Shown one piece after another: positions 1-9,176 of a DNA stretch of 64,000 nt. This stretch comes from DATFTE01 sp963840665. GTDB taxonomy: Bacteria; Acidobacteriota; Terriglobia; Terriglobales; Acidobacteriaceae. Where the stretch lies: positions 124,001 through 188,000 of the forward strand of contig CAWIZO010000002.1 in the NCBI GenBank assembly GCA_963840665.1. The letters run 5' to 3'. The notes beneath the pieces were generated by a model, which was not told where the DNA came from, ran no database searches, and was given only the letters and a program-made list of their open reading frames with translations. The position numbers and the translations under genes were made by a program. Within the stretch, counting starts at the first letter, position 1; each line of letters begins with the position of its first letter.

Positions 1-1889
1 CCGCCATCAACGGTTTTTTCGGGAAGCGCTTCTCCCGACAGGCTGTCGTGGCCGTGGCGCTTACATTTTGCGGTGCGGCGTTCGCGATGGCGCTCAGCAT
101 CGCCGCGCGATTTTCTTCAATTGCCCTTCCCCACACGGAAACACTCGCCACATGGTTCCGCTCCGGCACCTTTCAAGTCGACTTTGCGTTTTACCTCGAC
201 CAGCTTTCTTTCGTCATGTTGCTGGTGGTCACGGGTGTCGGGTTCCTCATCCACATTTATTCCATCGGCTACATGTGGGAGGACGAGAGCTTCTACCGCT
301 TTTTCACCTACTTGAATCTCTTCATGTTTTTCATGCTGACGCTGGTTCTGGCCAACAACTACCTGGTGATGTTCATTGGCTGGGAGGGCGTGGGCTTGGC
401 GTCGTATCTGTTGATCGGGTTCTGGTTCGTGAAAGATTCCGCCGCGTCGGCGGGCAAGAAGGCATTCATCGTCAATCGCGTCGGTGACTTCGGTTTCCTG
501 ATTGCACTGTTCTTGCTGATCAAACATTTTGGCACTCTAAACTTTACCGACGTCTTCCAGAAGATCTCTCTTCTAAGCCCTGAAACCGCGGGTGCGGGAT
601 TACTGACTTCCATCGGATTGCTGCTCATGGTAGGCGCGGCGGGAAAGTCGGCACAGATTCCACTTTACGTCTGGCTGCCGGATGCGATGGAAGGCCCGAC
701 GCCAGTCTCTGCGTTGATCCACGCAGCGACCATGGTGACCGCGGGCGTCTATATGGTGTCGCGCTCGCATGTGATCTTCGAACGCGCGCCTGCGGCGATG
801 ACCGTGGTAGCGATTATCGGAACGCTGACGGCCTTGTTCGCAGCGACCATTGGCATCACGCAAACCGATATTAAGAAAGTTCTCGCGTACTCCACGGTCT
901 CGCAACTCGGATATATGTTCATGGGCTGCGGCGTGGGCGCGTTCTCAATGGGCATCTTCCACCTGATGACCCATGCCTTCTTTAAAGGACTGCTATTCCT
1001 GGCGGCAGGATCGGTGATTCACGCCATCGGCGGTGAGCAGGATATGCGCAAGATGGGCGGCTTGCGTACCAAGATTCCGTGGACTTTCTGGACCATGACC
1101 GCCGGAACCTTCGCGATCGCGGGCTTCCCGCCACTAGCGGGATTCTTCAGCAAAGACGCCATTCTTTACAACGCTTTCAAAGCAAATTGGATTTATTGGG
1201 CCATCGGCGTCTTCACCGCGTTTCTCACTTCGTTCTACATGTTCCGCCAGTGGTTCCTCACGTTTTTTGGTGACTATCGCGGAGAAGAACACGATGATCA
1301 CAGGCATGGCGAGCACGGACATGGCGGAGTACATGAGAGTCCAGCGGTAATGCTCGTCCCACTGGCGATTCTGGCGATTCTCTCTGTCTGCGGTGGATGG
1401 GTGGGAAGCGAGCGCTTCGACAAATTCCTCTCACCAGTCTTCCATGCGAACGCGGTGGTACAGGAAGCGCCTGCTCCGCACGAAGAGCAAGGGCCTTCGG
1501 AGGGTTTGCTGACGAGCGTGTCCATTGCCGTTGCGGTGCTGGGCTTCGGTCTGGCGTGGCTGCTTTACTCGAAGAATCCTGAGCTTCCCCAGAAGATCGC
1601 AGCTTCTCTTGGTGGCTTCTACCAGACGGTCTCGCACAAGTACTACATCGACGAAATCTATGCAGCCATCATTGTCCGGCCATTGGTCAACGGGTCGCGA
1701 CGTATTTTGTGGCAGACAGTGGATCAAGGCGTGATCGATACGAGCGTGAACGAGACTGCAGATGGTGCTCGAGACGTTTCCGACGCGGTGCGGCACATGC
1801 AGTCCGGCAACCTTCGCTCGTACGCAGGATGGATCGCGGTCGGTGCGGCTGCCGTGATCGCCTACATGATCTGGATGGGAACCCGATGA
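1..1889 (+). CDS. nuoL: NADH-quinone oxidoreductase subunit L (5' end outside window)
   Basis: Antiporter-like proton-pumping subunit of respiratory complex I in the inner membrane. The reading frame is open from base 3, so the true start lies upstream of the window; a GTG at 48 is internal. The product is almost entirely hydrophobic helices with family hallmarks: a GWEGVGLASYLLIGFW stretch, LPDAMEGPTPVSALIHAATMV, and the conserved KKVLAYSTVSQLGYM segment. A histidine-rich cytoplasmic loop lies near residues 410-425 of the visible part. The C-terminus has the long amphipathic/terminal helix region expected of NuoL. The stop overlaps the nuoM start (ATGA), so the genes are translationally coupled. 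Identity is secure; only the N-terminal few tens of residues are missing. Confidence 0.95.
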   Translation, partial: AINGFFGKRFSRQAVVAVALTFCGAAFAMALSIAARFSSIALPHTETLATWFRSGTFQVDFAFYLDQLSFVMLLVVTGVGFLIHIYSIGYMWEDESFYRFFTYLNLFMFFMLTLVLANNYLVMFIGWEGVGLASYLLIGFWFVKDSAASAGKKAFIVNRVGDFGFLIALFLLIKHFGTLNFTDVFQKISLLSPETAGAGLLTSIGLLLMVGAAGKSAQIPLYVWLPDAMEGPTPVSALIHAATMVTAGVYMVSRSHVIFERAPAAMTVVAIIGTLTALFAATIGITQTDIKKVLAYSTVSQLGYMFMGCGVGAFSMGIFHLMTHAFFKGLLFLAAGSVIHAIGGEQDMRKMGGLRTKIPWTFWTMTAGTFAIAGFPPLAGFFSKDAILYNAFKANWIYWAIGVFTAFLTSFYMFRQWFLTFFGDYRGEEHDDHRHGEHGHGGVHESPAVMLVPLAILAILSVCGGWVGSERFDKFLSPVFHANAVVQEAPAPHEEQGPSEGLLTSVSIAVAVLGFGLAWLLYSKNPELPQKIAASLGGFYQTVSHKYYIDEIYAAIIVRPLVNGSRRILWQTVDQGVIDTSVNETADGARDVSDAVRHMQSGNLRSYAGWIAVGAAAVIAYMIWMGTR

Positions 1890-3397
1890 ACTCCCTCGAT
1901 AGTTCGATCCTTTCGCTGGTGACGTTCATCCCGCTCGCCGGAGCGTTGTTGCTGGTGTTCATGCCCCGGCGCGACCGCGATATCAAGATCATTTCGCTCA
2001 TAGTCACGATTTGTGCCTTCCTGGTATCGCTGCACTTGCCAGTTCATCTGGCTCGCTCGCATCCGGGATTTCAGTACGAGATCAACATCCCATGGATTCC
2101 GACTCCCAACATTCATTACCACATGGGAGTCGATGGCATTTCCGTCTGGCTGATCGTGCTGACGACATTCCTCACGCCGTTGTGCGTGCTGATTTCGTGG
2201 AATTCAATTCATGAGCGGGTGAAGGAATTCTTCATCATCCTGCTGATTCTCGAAACGGCGCTGATCGGCGTGTTCTGCGCGCTTGACCTGTTCCTCTTCT
2301 ACTTCTTCTGGGAAGCAACGCTGATTCCGATGGCGCTGCTGATCGGTGTCTACGGACACGGGCGGCGCGTCTACGCGGCAGTGAAGTTCTTCATGTACAC
2401 GATGATCGCTTCTGTTTTTATGCTGGCGGCGATCCTCTGGCTGTACGCGAAGGTCGGGACGTTCGATTTCGTCACCATTCAAAACGCGATTCAGAGCGGC
2501 CGTGTGGAAGGCTTTGCTGGTGCCGCGCACGTGGCTGTTCCTGGGCTTCTTCGTTGCCTTCGCCGTGAAAGTTCCGCTGTTCCCGGTGCACACGTGGCTG
2601 CCGGATGCACACGTCGAAGCACCGACTGCAGGTTCGGTCCTACTCGCTGGTGTCCTTCTGAAGATGGGCACGTACGGCATGTTGCGCTTCAACCTCGGAC
2701 TCTTCCCTGAGCAGGCGCGACAGAATGCCAACTGGATCATGATCCTGGCGCTGATCGGCATCATCTACGGCGCGCTGGTCGCGATGGTGCAACCGAACAT
2801 GAAGAAGCTGATCGCTTACTCTTCGATCAGCCACTTGGGTTTGTCGTCCTCGGCATTTTCAGCTTCACCCAGGCGGGGCTCGACGGTGCGATGTACGTGA
2901 TGCTGGCTCATGGCATTTCGACCGGCGGCTTGTTCATGCTCTCCGGCATTCTCTACGAGCGTCGCCACACCTACGAGATCTCCGAGTTCGGCGGGCTGGC
3001 GACGCCCATGCCGCGTTACGCGGCGTTCTTCCTCTTCATCACGCTGGCTTCAGTAGGGCTCCCGCTGCTCAATGGCTTCATCGGAGAGTTCCTGGTGTTG
3101 AGCGGCGCATTCCGTGACCGCGCAATCTACGGAATTCTTGGCGCGACCGGAGTCATCTGGAGCGCCTGTTACCTGCTGTGGATGTATCAGCGAGTCTTCT
3201 TCGGGAAAGTAACCCACGAGGTCAACAATCATCTGCGTGACTTAAGCGCTCGCGAACAGATCGCGCTCTGGCCCGCCGCGGTTGTCGCCTTGATCATGGG
3301 TGTAGCGCCGCTGCTTTGGTTGAATGCGATCGATCCCGCAGTGAGCGCCGCGCTCGCACCATTTACGCAGCTGGCAGCCAAGGTGGTGGGACAGTGA
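1886..3397 (+). CDS. nuoM: NADH-quinone oxidoreductase subunit M, interrupted by two compensating frameshifts
   Basis: Second antiporter-like subunit of complex I. Translation starts at ATG 1886, overlapping the nuoL stop. The first frame runs to about 2530, where the sequence moves one frame forward (one extra base near the GCGCACGTGG stretch). The middle piece carries unmistakable NuoM motifs (KVPLFPVHTWLPDAHVEAP, MKKLIAYSSISHLG). At about 2838-2843 the frame returns to the first one: one more T in the run after SHLG would restore FVVLGIFSF. The final piece continues AMYVMLAHGISTGGLFMLSG to the stop at 3397, which overlaps the nuoN start. Net shift is zero and the reconstructed length, about 503 residues, is normal. 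Sequencing or assembly error is the simplest cause; real inactivation is possible. Confidence 0.9.
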
Positions 3398-4845
3398 ACC
3401 CAGCCACGCTGCCTCAAGGCGTCGAATACATCCGCATCCTGCCCGAGATTGTGCTCACGGTGTTCGGCATGATCATTATGCTGCTTGATCCAATCATGGA
3501 CGAGCACAGCAGCCAGAAAACTCTTGGGACAATCGCTTTGTTGGGCGCTATCGGGGCGATTGCCGCAACCATCTTTCAGGCGCAATATCCCGGCCCCGGC
3601 TTCTGGGGCATGATTCGTGTCGATTCCTTCAGCGTCTTCTTCCATTTTCTGATTGCCACCATCACCGCCGTCGTTATTCTTACGTCCTTCGAATACATGC
3701 AAGTGCAGAAGATTCGCGCCGGCGAATATTACGCCCTGATTCTGTTCGGCGCCGTGGGCATGAGCCTGATGTCATCGGCGGTGGAACTGGTGCTGATCTT
3801 CATCGCGCTGGAAATTTCTTCCATCTCCACGTATATCCTAGCGGGCTTTCGACGGCGCGCCGCCATCAGCAGCGAATCATCGATCAAATACTTCCTGTTA
3901 GGTTCATTTGCGACGGCATTCTTTCTCTACGGCGTAGCCCTGATGTTTGGCGCCACGGGTTCCACCAGCATCCTGGCCATTGCGCACGCAATGCAGATGG
4001 GTCAGCCGCCGGTCTTGGCCTACTTGGCTGTCGCGCTGATGTTCGTGGGATTGGGCTTCAAAGTCGCTGCTGCTCCCTTTCACATTTGGACGCCCGACGT
4101 CTACGAAGGCGCGCCCGCTCCCATCGTGGGATTGATGTCCACCGGACCGAAAGCTGCAGTGTTTGCGGTTTTGCTGCGCATTCTGTTTGAAGCGCACGCG
4201 CCTGGAACGCTGTGGCTGATCTGGATGGTGGCGGCCCTTTCGATGACACTCGGCAATGTTTGCGCACTGGTGCAAGACAACGTCAAGCGCCTGCTCGCCT
4301 ACTCGTCAATCGCGCACGCAGGCTACTTGCTGGTCGCGTTTGCGGCTCTGCCTGACAATGGAATTCCCGCCGCGATGTTCTACGCCGCGTCGTATGCCGC
4401 CATGAACGTGGGGGCGTTTGCCGTGGTCAGCCATCTTGCCGGCGCGGGCGAACGCTACGTCACGCTCGAAGATTACGCCGGCCTTGGACGCCGTTCCCCG
4501 ATTCTTGCCGCCACCCTCACGATCTTCCTGTTGTCGCTCATTGGTATTCCGATTACAGGGGGATTCCTCGCGAAGTTCTACGTGTTCAGCGCCGCCGTGC
4601 AGGCGAACCTCATCGGCCTGGTCGTAATCGGCGTCATCAACAGCGCGATCGGCTCTTATTATTATTTACGCGTGATTGTGATGATGTACATGAAAGAGCC
4701 GCGCGAAGAGGAAGCGATCTCCCCGATTCCGTTCAGCTTGGGCGCCGCACTGGCTATTAGCGTGGCTGCAACCATCTATCTCGGAGTCATGCCCGGGCGC
4801 GTTCTGGAATACGCGTCCCAGGCGGCATCTGGCTTAATGCGCTGA
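3394..4845 (+). CDS. nuoN: NADH-quinone oxidoreductase subunit N
   Basis: Third antiporter-like membrane subunit of complex I, 483 residues. The GTG start at 3394 overlaps the nuoM stop (GTGA), the same 4-base coupling as nuoL/nuoM, so it is preferred over an upstream in-frame start at 3316 inside nuoM. Motifs seen: SSIKYFLLGSFATAFFLYG, FKVAAAPFHIWTPDVYEGAP, NVKRLLAYSSIAHAGY and the FLLSLIGIPITGGFLAKFY segment, all typical of NuoN, with around 14 hydrophobic helices. Gene order L-M-N is the standard end of a nuo operon, and no further nuo gene follows. Confidence 0.95.
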   Translation: MNPATLPQGVEYIRILPEIVLTVFGMIIMLLDPIMDEHSSQKTLGTIALLGAIGAIAATIFQAQYPGPGFWGMIRVDSFSVFFHFLIATITAVVILTSFEYMQVQKIRAGEYYALILFGAVGMSLMSSAVELVLIFIALEISSISTYILAGFRRRAAISSESSIKYFLLGSFATAFFLYGVALMFGATGSTSILAIAHAMQMGQPPVLAYLAVALMFVGLGFKVAAAPFHIWTPDVYEGAPAPIVGLMSTGPKAAVFAVLLRILFEAHAPGTLWLIWMVAALSMTLGNVCALVQDNVKRLLAYSSIAHAGYLLVAFAALPDNGIPAAMFYAASYAAMNVGAFAVVSHLAGAGERYVTLEDYAGLGRRSPILAATLTIFLLSLIGIPITGGFLAKFYVFSAAVQANLIGLVVIGVINSAIGSYYYLRVIVMMYMKEPREEEAISPIPFSLGAALAISVAATIYLGVMPGRVLEYASQAASGLMR

Positions 4846-4870
4846 AAGGAAAATACAAATTTTGCCTTTC
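4844..4870 (+). terminator. Hairpin at the end of the nuo operon
   Basis: An 11-pair stem with one bulged G forms right after the nuoN stop: GAAAGGAAAAT (4844-4854) pairs with ATTTTGCCTTTC (4859-4870). No T-run follows, so this may be a weak or Rho-assisted terminator or a mRNA 3' end stabiliser. Confidence 0.35.
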
Positions 4871-4947
4871 CGCCCGGCCCTCGCGGAGTTATCCTAGCCT
4901 CATCGGAATCGCGGGACCCCGCACCTGAAGTAATTCACAGATGGCAT

Positions 4948-4976
4948 TTGACAAGGCTTCCCGCACCCGGCATCAT
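4948..4976 (+). promoter_or_regulatory. Possible sigma-70-type promoter of the pilin gene
   Basis: A perfect TTGACA lies at 4948-4953, followed after 17 bases by CATCAT at 4971-4976 (four of six matches to TATAAT). The pilin start codon is 39 bases further on. Suggestive only. Confidence 0.3.
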
Positions 4977-5014
4977 TGTTGTCTCTCTCCACAAATCCCC
5001 CGTCTGGAGGTCGT

Positions 5015-5179
5015 ATGGTTCAACTGATTCGCAGGATCTGGTCCGAAGAACAGGGTCAGGATATTGCGGAGTATGCGGTAATGCTGGCGGTGATCCTGGT
5101 TCTTGTAGTCGGAACGATACGGCTAATCGGGACGAACGCCAACAACGCCTTCTCCTCGGTCGCCAGTTCGATTCAGTAG
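5015..5179 (+). CDS. Flp/Fap-type pilin subunit
   Basis: Small (54 residues) type IVb pilin-like protein. ATG 5015 is chosen because GGAGG lies 4 bases upstream; an earlier in-frame ATG at 4976 lacks this. The sequence has a short basic N-terminus, the processing-site pattern EEQGQDIAEYAVMLAVI with the conserved Glu-Tyr pair of Flp pilins, and one hydrophobic helix. Flp pilins are normally assembled by Tad machinery after prepilin cleavage; no tad gene is visible in the window, so this copy is an orphan here. It sits alone between nuoN and a minus-strand gene. Confidence 0.85.
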   Translation: MVQLIRRIWSEEQGQDIAEYAVMLAVILVLVVGTIRLIGTNANNAFSSVASSIQ

Positions 5180-5291
5180 CCCGGCGCTGTTGCAGGCGTT
5201 TCACCCTTGTGACTCTCGGTCATAGGCCGTCGAATGCTTCGGCCATTGCGCCTGAGATTCGATTCCCGTGTGCCTGCCGAGCAAGTCCTCC

Positions 5292-6218
5292 CTACTGCCC
5301 GGCAGGTACATAGACCCGGTCGGCGCTCACCAACTCTACGTTCGGAACTTCCGTCTGTAATTTGACTTGCTGAAAACCTGCCTTCTTTTCTGCTTGCGCC
5401 TGGAAGCTGAGCCAATACTGTCGTCCCAACCGGCTCGACAGATCGTCCAAATACGGACTAAACGACACCGGCGCGCCATTCCCAAGGTAGTAAGCCTCGC
5501 CACCGGTTTCATCGGCGATCTGTGACAGGTAGTTCTGTCCCCAATTGATGCGCCAGAAGCTGTGTCCATAATGCCCCACGCCCGGCATGTAGATCGCGAA
5601 CACCACGACGCCCGCCTTCTGCGCCTGATCGATTGTCGAACTCACATAGGGATCATCAGGACCGCTTCCCCAATACCGATCGATTCCATCGGTGACCATC
5701 AGCACCTCGCGGGGAACTTTCGACTCCGGCCAGCGTTTGATCAAATCGCCCAACGAAAAATACGGACTGGCCGACGCTCCAGCATTTCCTATGGGCAGGC
5801 GCAGCGCCTTGGCTGCCAAGGCATGATCGGAAGTCAGGTTTTGAAGAACCATCGCCGTTCCATTCTGCATGTAGGCGACACCGATCTCCGTCGTGGCAGG
5901 CTGCGAAGTGATGAATTGCTTCAGATCTTCCAGTTGTGATCCGAGACTGGTATTCGATGAATCGTCGATCAGCAGAAATAGCTGAAGACCGGCGCGAGCG
6001 TCCTTGAGCGGCACCCAGTCCGTTACCTTGGCGCGCTCATGCTTCAAATAGACCATCACGTCGCGAGCGTCGATCATGGGAGCGGAAGATCCGTGACGCG
6101 GTTCGACGGTGACCACCATACTCACCGGAACGCCCGGCGCAGGGGCTGTTTCTTGCGCGACGACCAAAGTCGAAAGAAGTGTAATTACCGCCAATACCAA
6201 AGCTTTGGAGAAACGCAT
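5292..6218 (-). CDS. Secreted VWA-domain protein (acidobacterial type)
   Basis: 308 residues from ATG 6218, which begins a clear signal peptide (MRFSKALVLAVITLLSTLVVA); an upstream in-frame start at 6275 would bury that signal. The mature part starts with a beta-rich segment resembling the extracellular domain that precedes VWA in acidobacterial VWFA-related proteins, then a VWA fold. The metal-site strand reads LLIDDSSNTS (residues 83-91), a slightly degenerate DxSxS, and VLMVTDGIDRYWG provides the conserved Asp strand. Family role is protein-protein or surface interaction; the actual partner is unknown. It is transcribed towards the pilin gene with no shared operon. Confidence 0.8.
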   Translation of the reverse strand: MRFSKALVLAVITLLSTLVVAQETAPAPGVPVSMVVTVEPRHGSSAPMIDARDVMVYLKHERAKVTDWVPLKDARAGLQLFLLIDDSSNTSLGSQLEDLKQFITSQPATTEIGVAYMQNGTAMVLQNLTSDHALAAKALRLPIGNAGASASPYFSLGDLIKRWPESKVPREVLMVTDGIDRYWGSGPDDPYVSSTIDQAQKAGVVVFAIYMPGVGHYGHSFWRINWGQNYLSQIADETGGEAYYLGNGAPVSFSPYLDDLSSRLGRQYWLSFQAQAEKKAGFQQVKLQTEVPNVELVSADRVYVPAGQ

Positions 6219-6452
6219 AGTCAACTCAACTTTCTTGCCGATTCCATCTAGGTCGGCGTAAATTCGCAGTTTCACACCAGGCCCGGTTGTCTCGTTCTAA
6301 CAATTGGATTAGTTTTTAGCCGTTCCAGATTCAAGTGATGCGTACGTCCGCGGTTAGCTCGCTCATAGGCTCCCGGCAGTGACAACGTTCGGAGTCCCGG
6401 ATTTCAGTTCGAGCATCGAGATCGCAGAAATACCTTTCGGGAGTAAAGCGGA

Positions 6453-7394
6453 ATGAAGCTACGCAATCTTGGGAAGTCAGGTTTGCGAGTCTCGATCGTG
6501 GGCCTAGGCTGTAACAATTTTGGCTGGACGATCGACCTTGCGGGCACGCGCAAGGTCGTGCAAAAGGCCCTCGACCTCGGAGTCAACTTATTCGATACAG
6601 CCGACATCTACGGCAATCGCGGAGGCTCGGAAGAAATGCTGGGCCAGGCGCTGAGCGAGCACCGCAAAGATGTCATCATCGCCACCAAGTTCGGCATGGC
6701 CATGGACGATCGCGAGAAAAAGGGCGCCTCGCGTAGTTACATCCTCTCTTCGATCGAAGGCAGTCTGCGGCGGCTGAAGACCGATTGGATCGACCTCTAC
6801 CAAATTCACACGCCTGACCCGCGCACTCCCATCGAAGAAACACTTCGCGCGCTTGATGATCTTGTCACTCAAGGGAAAGTTCGCTACATCGGCTGTTCGA
6901 ACTTTGCTGCGTGGCAGACGGTCGAAGCGCAATGGACCGCCAACAGCCTGGGCCTTAACGCGTTCATCTCTTGTCAGAACGAATACAGCCTTCTGGTGCG
7001 CGACGTGGAGCGAGAACTCATTCCCGCGATGGAGGCCCATGGCTTGGGCATGCTGCCGTTCTTTCCCCTCGCCAGTGGATTCCTGACCGGCAAATACAAT
7101 CGAGAATCGGCCATGCCGGAAGGGTCGCGTCTCAGCAGTAACAAGCGGCTTGCCGATCGCTACTTTACCGAGGCGAACTGGAACAAGGTCGAACAATTAA
7201 TGGAGTTCTGCCACACCCACGGACACAGCCTGCTGGAGTTGGCCTTCTCATGGCTGCTGTCACGCCCCACAGTCTCAAGCGTGATCGCCGGAGCGACCAA
7301 GCCCGAACAGGTCGAACAGAACGTGAAGGCCACCGACTGGCAACTGACGGCGCAGGAGATTGCAGAAATCGATGCCATCACCGCGATGACGTAA
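6453..7394 (+). CDS. Aldo/keto reductase
   Basis: 313-residue NAD(P)H-dependent oxidoreductase with a TIM barrel. The catalytic tetrad can be placed: Asp48 (NLFDTAD), Tyr53 (DIYGNRGG), Lys79 (IATKFG) and His119 (LYQIHTPD). The C-terminal part has the nucleotide-binding pattern SVIAGATKPEQVEQN. It is closest in style to the AKR branch containing YghZ/potassium-channel-beta-like and general-stress reductases, which reduce aldehydes and ketones; the substrate cannot be read from the sequence. ATG 6453 has a GGGAG at suitable spacing. It is a single-gene unit with 118 bases to the next gene. Confidence 0.9.
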   Translation: MKLRNLGKSGLRVSIVGLGCNNFGWTIDLAGTRKVVQKALDLGVNLFDTADIYGNRGGSEEMLGQALSEHRKDVIIATKFGMAMDDREKKGASRSYILSSIEGSLRRLKTDWIDLYQIHTPDPRTPIEETLRALDDLVTQGKVRYIGCSNFAAWQTVEAQWTANSLGLNAFISCQNEYSLLVRDVERELIPAMEAHGLGMLPFFPLASGFLTGKYNRESAMPEGSRLSSNKRLADRYFTEANWNKVEQLMEFCHTHGHSLLELAFSWLLSRPTVSSVIAGATKPEQVEQNVKATDWQLTAQEIAEIDAITAMT

Positions 7395-7513
7395 AGATTG
7401 TTGAACGCGACTTTCCGCGTCGTACAGTGTTGTTGTCTTTAAGCCGGATCTCGCGCCACCTTTCCGGGCGCTGCTCTTCATCCGGCTCAGCACGATTCAT
7501 CGGAGCATCACCA

Positions 7514-9088
7514 ATGCGACGTCTGTTTACAGGTGCGGCGGTCTTCCTGTTCGCGTCTTTCTTACTGGCGTCCTGCGGTGGAGGTAGTTCTACACCGGTT
7601 GTGAAGCTTGGGATTTCGGTGAATGTTACGGCTTCCCCGGCAACCATCGACGTCACCCAAACTGCTAACCTCACCGCGACGGTGATGAATGACGCGACCG
7701 CCGCCGGAGTCACATGGATGGTTACTGGGGCGGGCAGTCTGAGCGCTCAGACCGCAAGCGCCGCGACCTACGTCGCCCCGACCAGTGGCAGCAGTGCTGT
7801 AACCGCAACCGTGACAGCGACTTCGAAAGCCGACATGACAAAGTTTATGTCGACTACGATCACCGTGAATCCGGTGCCGTCGATCACAACGACCACTTTG
7901 CCTGTGGCAAACGTAGGAGTCGCTTACAGCGGCACGATCACCGCAACCGGCGGCACTGCTCCGTACACGTGGTCCATCACCAGCGGATCTCTGCCTGGCG
8001 GGCTAAGCCTCGGCAGTAGTACGCAAGTCTCCACAGCGGTGACGGGAGATCCCACTACGCAGCAAACTTCGAGCTTCACGGTTCAGGTCAAGGATTCGGC
8101 CAGCCTCACCGCCTCGGCAAACTTGAGCATAACCGTGAACAGCAGCAGCACAATTCCTCCGAACCAACTCGGAACCGCGACCAGTGCGACGACCACCTGC
8201 CCACCCTCCACGGCGAATCCCCCGGTGACTGGCACCTGCGTCAATCTAACCGTCACCTGTCCGAATGTCCCCGTCTACACTCCAGTGCTGCTGAAGACCA
8301 CCACCCCGAGCGGAGCGTCGAAGGGCACAGTTATCTTCACCACGGGTGGCGGCGGCAACCAACTTTACGAGGATCAGTTCACCTTTGGATCCACCTCGGT
8401 CAACGACGTGGTGGCCGGGGGATTCACGGCAGTGCAAACCAACTTTGTTTCCGGTACCGCAGGCTGGCTTACTGGCCCTGCTACTGACGGACCGCTCACG
8501 CTGGCTTGCCGCTGGGCCACCACCGCGCAATGGATTCACGACAATATCCTGCAAGCGAGCACCGCTTTTTGCGCCACTGGAAACAGCGCGGGTGGTGGCG
8601 CCATCGCTTATGCCCTGGCACGTTACGGCGAGGATTCCATTTTTAACTACGCGCAGCCCACCAGCGGACCTCCATTTAGCCGCATCGACCAGGGCTGCCT
8701 GTGCCTGGGAACCATGATCCAGAGCGCTTGCGTCGGTTTGCAGGATCCCTGCTACGGCAACAACGCCAACATGTTCCTCGATCCGGCCTACGGAAATAAT
8801 CACTGCTCGAGTTCAGAAACTTCGCACGATATGACGGACGTGCCGCTTTGGCAGGCTGACAGCATTCTTTCGTCCGACAACAAGTCGCTGTTCAGTTACA
8901 GCACGCGCATTCACTTCATTTATGGTGATCTGGATACCGGCTCAGGAATCGCGGAAGGCGCGCTGTATCTGAATGCCATCAACAGCCAGCACGATTTTGA
9001 ATGCATTGCAGATGCTCCGCACAGAATCGCCGACGTCCTTGATGGCGCGCAGGCCATTGCCAACGACCTGATCAATAATTGTCACTAG
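7514..9088 (+). CDS. Lipoprotein with Ig-like domains and an alpha/beta-hydrolase-like C-terminal part
   Basis: 524 residues. ATG 7514 starts a lipoprotein signal (lipobox LLASCGGG, Cys20); the longer upstream frame overlaps the reductase gene and is not used. Order of parts: lipid anchor; an Ig-like strand-rich domain (about 30-120); a putative-Ig (He_PIG-type) domain with TPYTWSITSGSLPGGLSL flavour (about 125-205); a linker; then a domain with the nucleophile-elbow-like GNSAGGG and later GDLD and APHRI, which could supply Ser-Asp-His. An exported esterase or carbohydrate deacetylase is plausible but inferred from motifs only. A strong terminator follows. Confidence 0.75.
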   Translation: MRRLFTGAAVFLFASFLLASCGGGSSTPVVKLGISVNVTASPATIDVTQTANLTATVMNDATAAGVTWMVTGAGSLSAQTASAATYVAPTSGSSAVTATVTATSKADMTKFMSTTITVNPVPSITTTTLPVANVGVAYSGTITATGGTAPYTWSITSGSLPGGLSLGSSTQVSTAVTGDPTTQQTSSFTVQVKDSASLTASANLSITVNSSSTIPPNQLGTATSATTTCPPSTANPPVTGTCVNLTVTCPNVPVYTPVLLKTTTPSGASKGTVIFTTGGGGNQLYEDQFTFGSTSVNDVVAGGFTAVQTNFVSGTAGWLTGPATDGPLTLACRWATTAQWIHDNILQASTAFCATGNSAGGGAIAYALARYGEDSIFNYAQPTSGPPFSRIDQGCLCLGTMIQSACVGLQDPCYGNNANMFLDPAYGNNHCSSSETSHDMTDVPLWQADSILSSDNKSLFSYSTRIHFIYGDLDTGSGIAEGALYLNAINSQHDFECIADAPHRIADVLDGAQAIANDLINNCH

Positions 9089-9148
9089 ATTTGCGGGCGC
9101 AGGGGTAGAATGTCTGCCGGGCTTTGCATGGCCCGCAAAAGAAAAAGG

Positions 9149-9176
9149 GCCGGCATCTTCGGATGTCGGCTTTTTT
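9149..9176. terminator. Bidirectional intrinsic terminator
   Basis: GCCGGCATC (9149-9157) pairs with GATGTCGGC (9162-9170) around a TTCG tetraloop with one G-T wobble, and T6 follows on the plus strand. On the minus strand the same stem is followed by CCTTTTTCTTTT. It serves both convergent genes, and its plus-strand T-run overlaps the pcaDC stop. Confidence 0.9.

Noticed and set aside
1886..3397. Programmed ribosomal frameshifting in nuoM
   Set aside because: The two shifts go in opposite directions, have no slippery heptamer or downstream structure, and cancel; NuoM is not known to use recoding.
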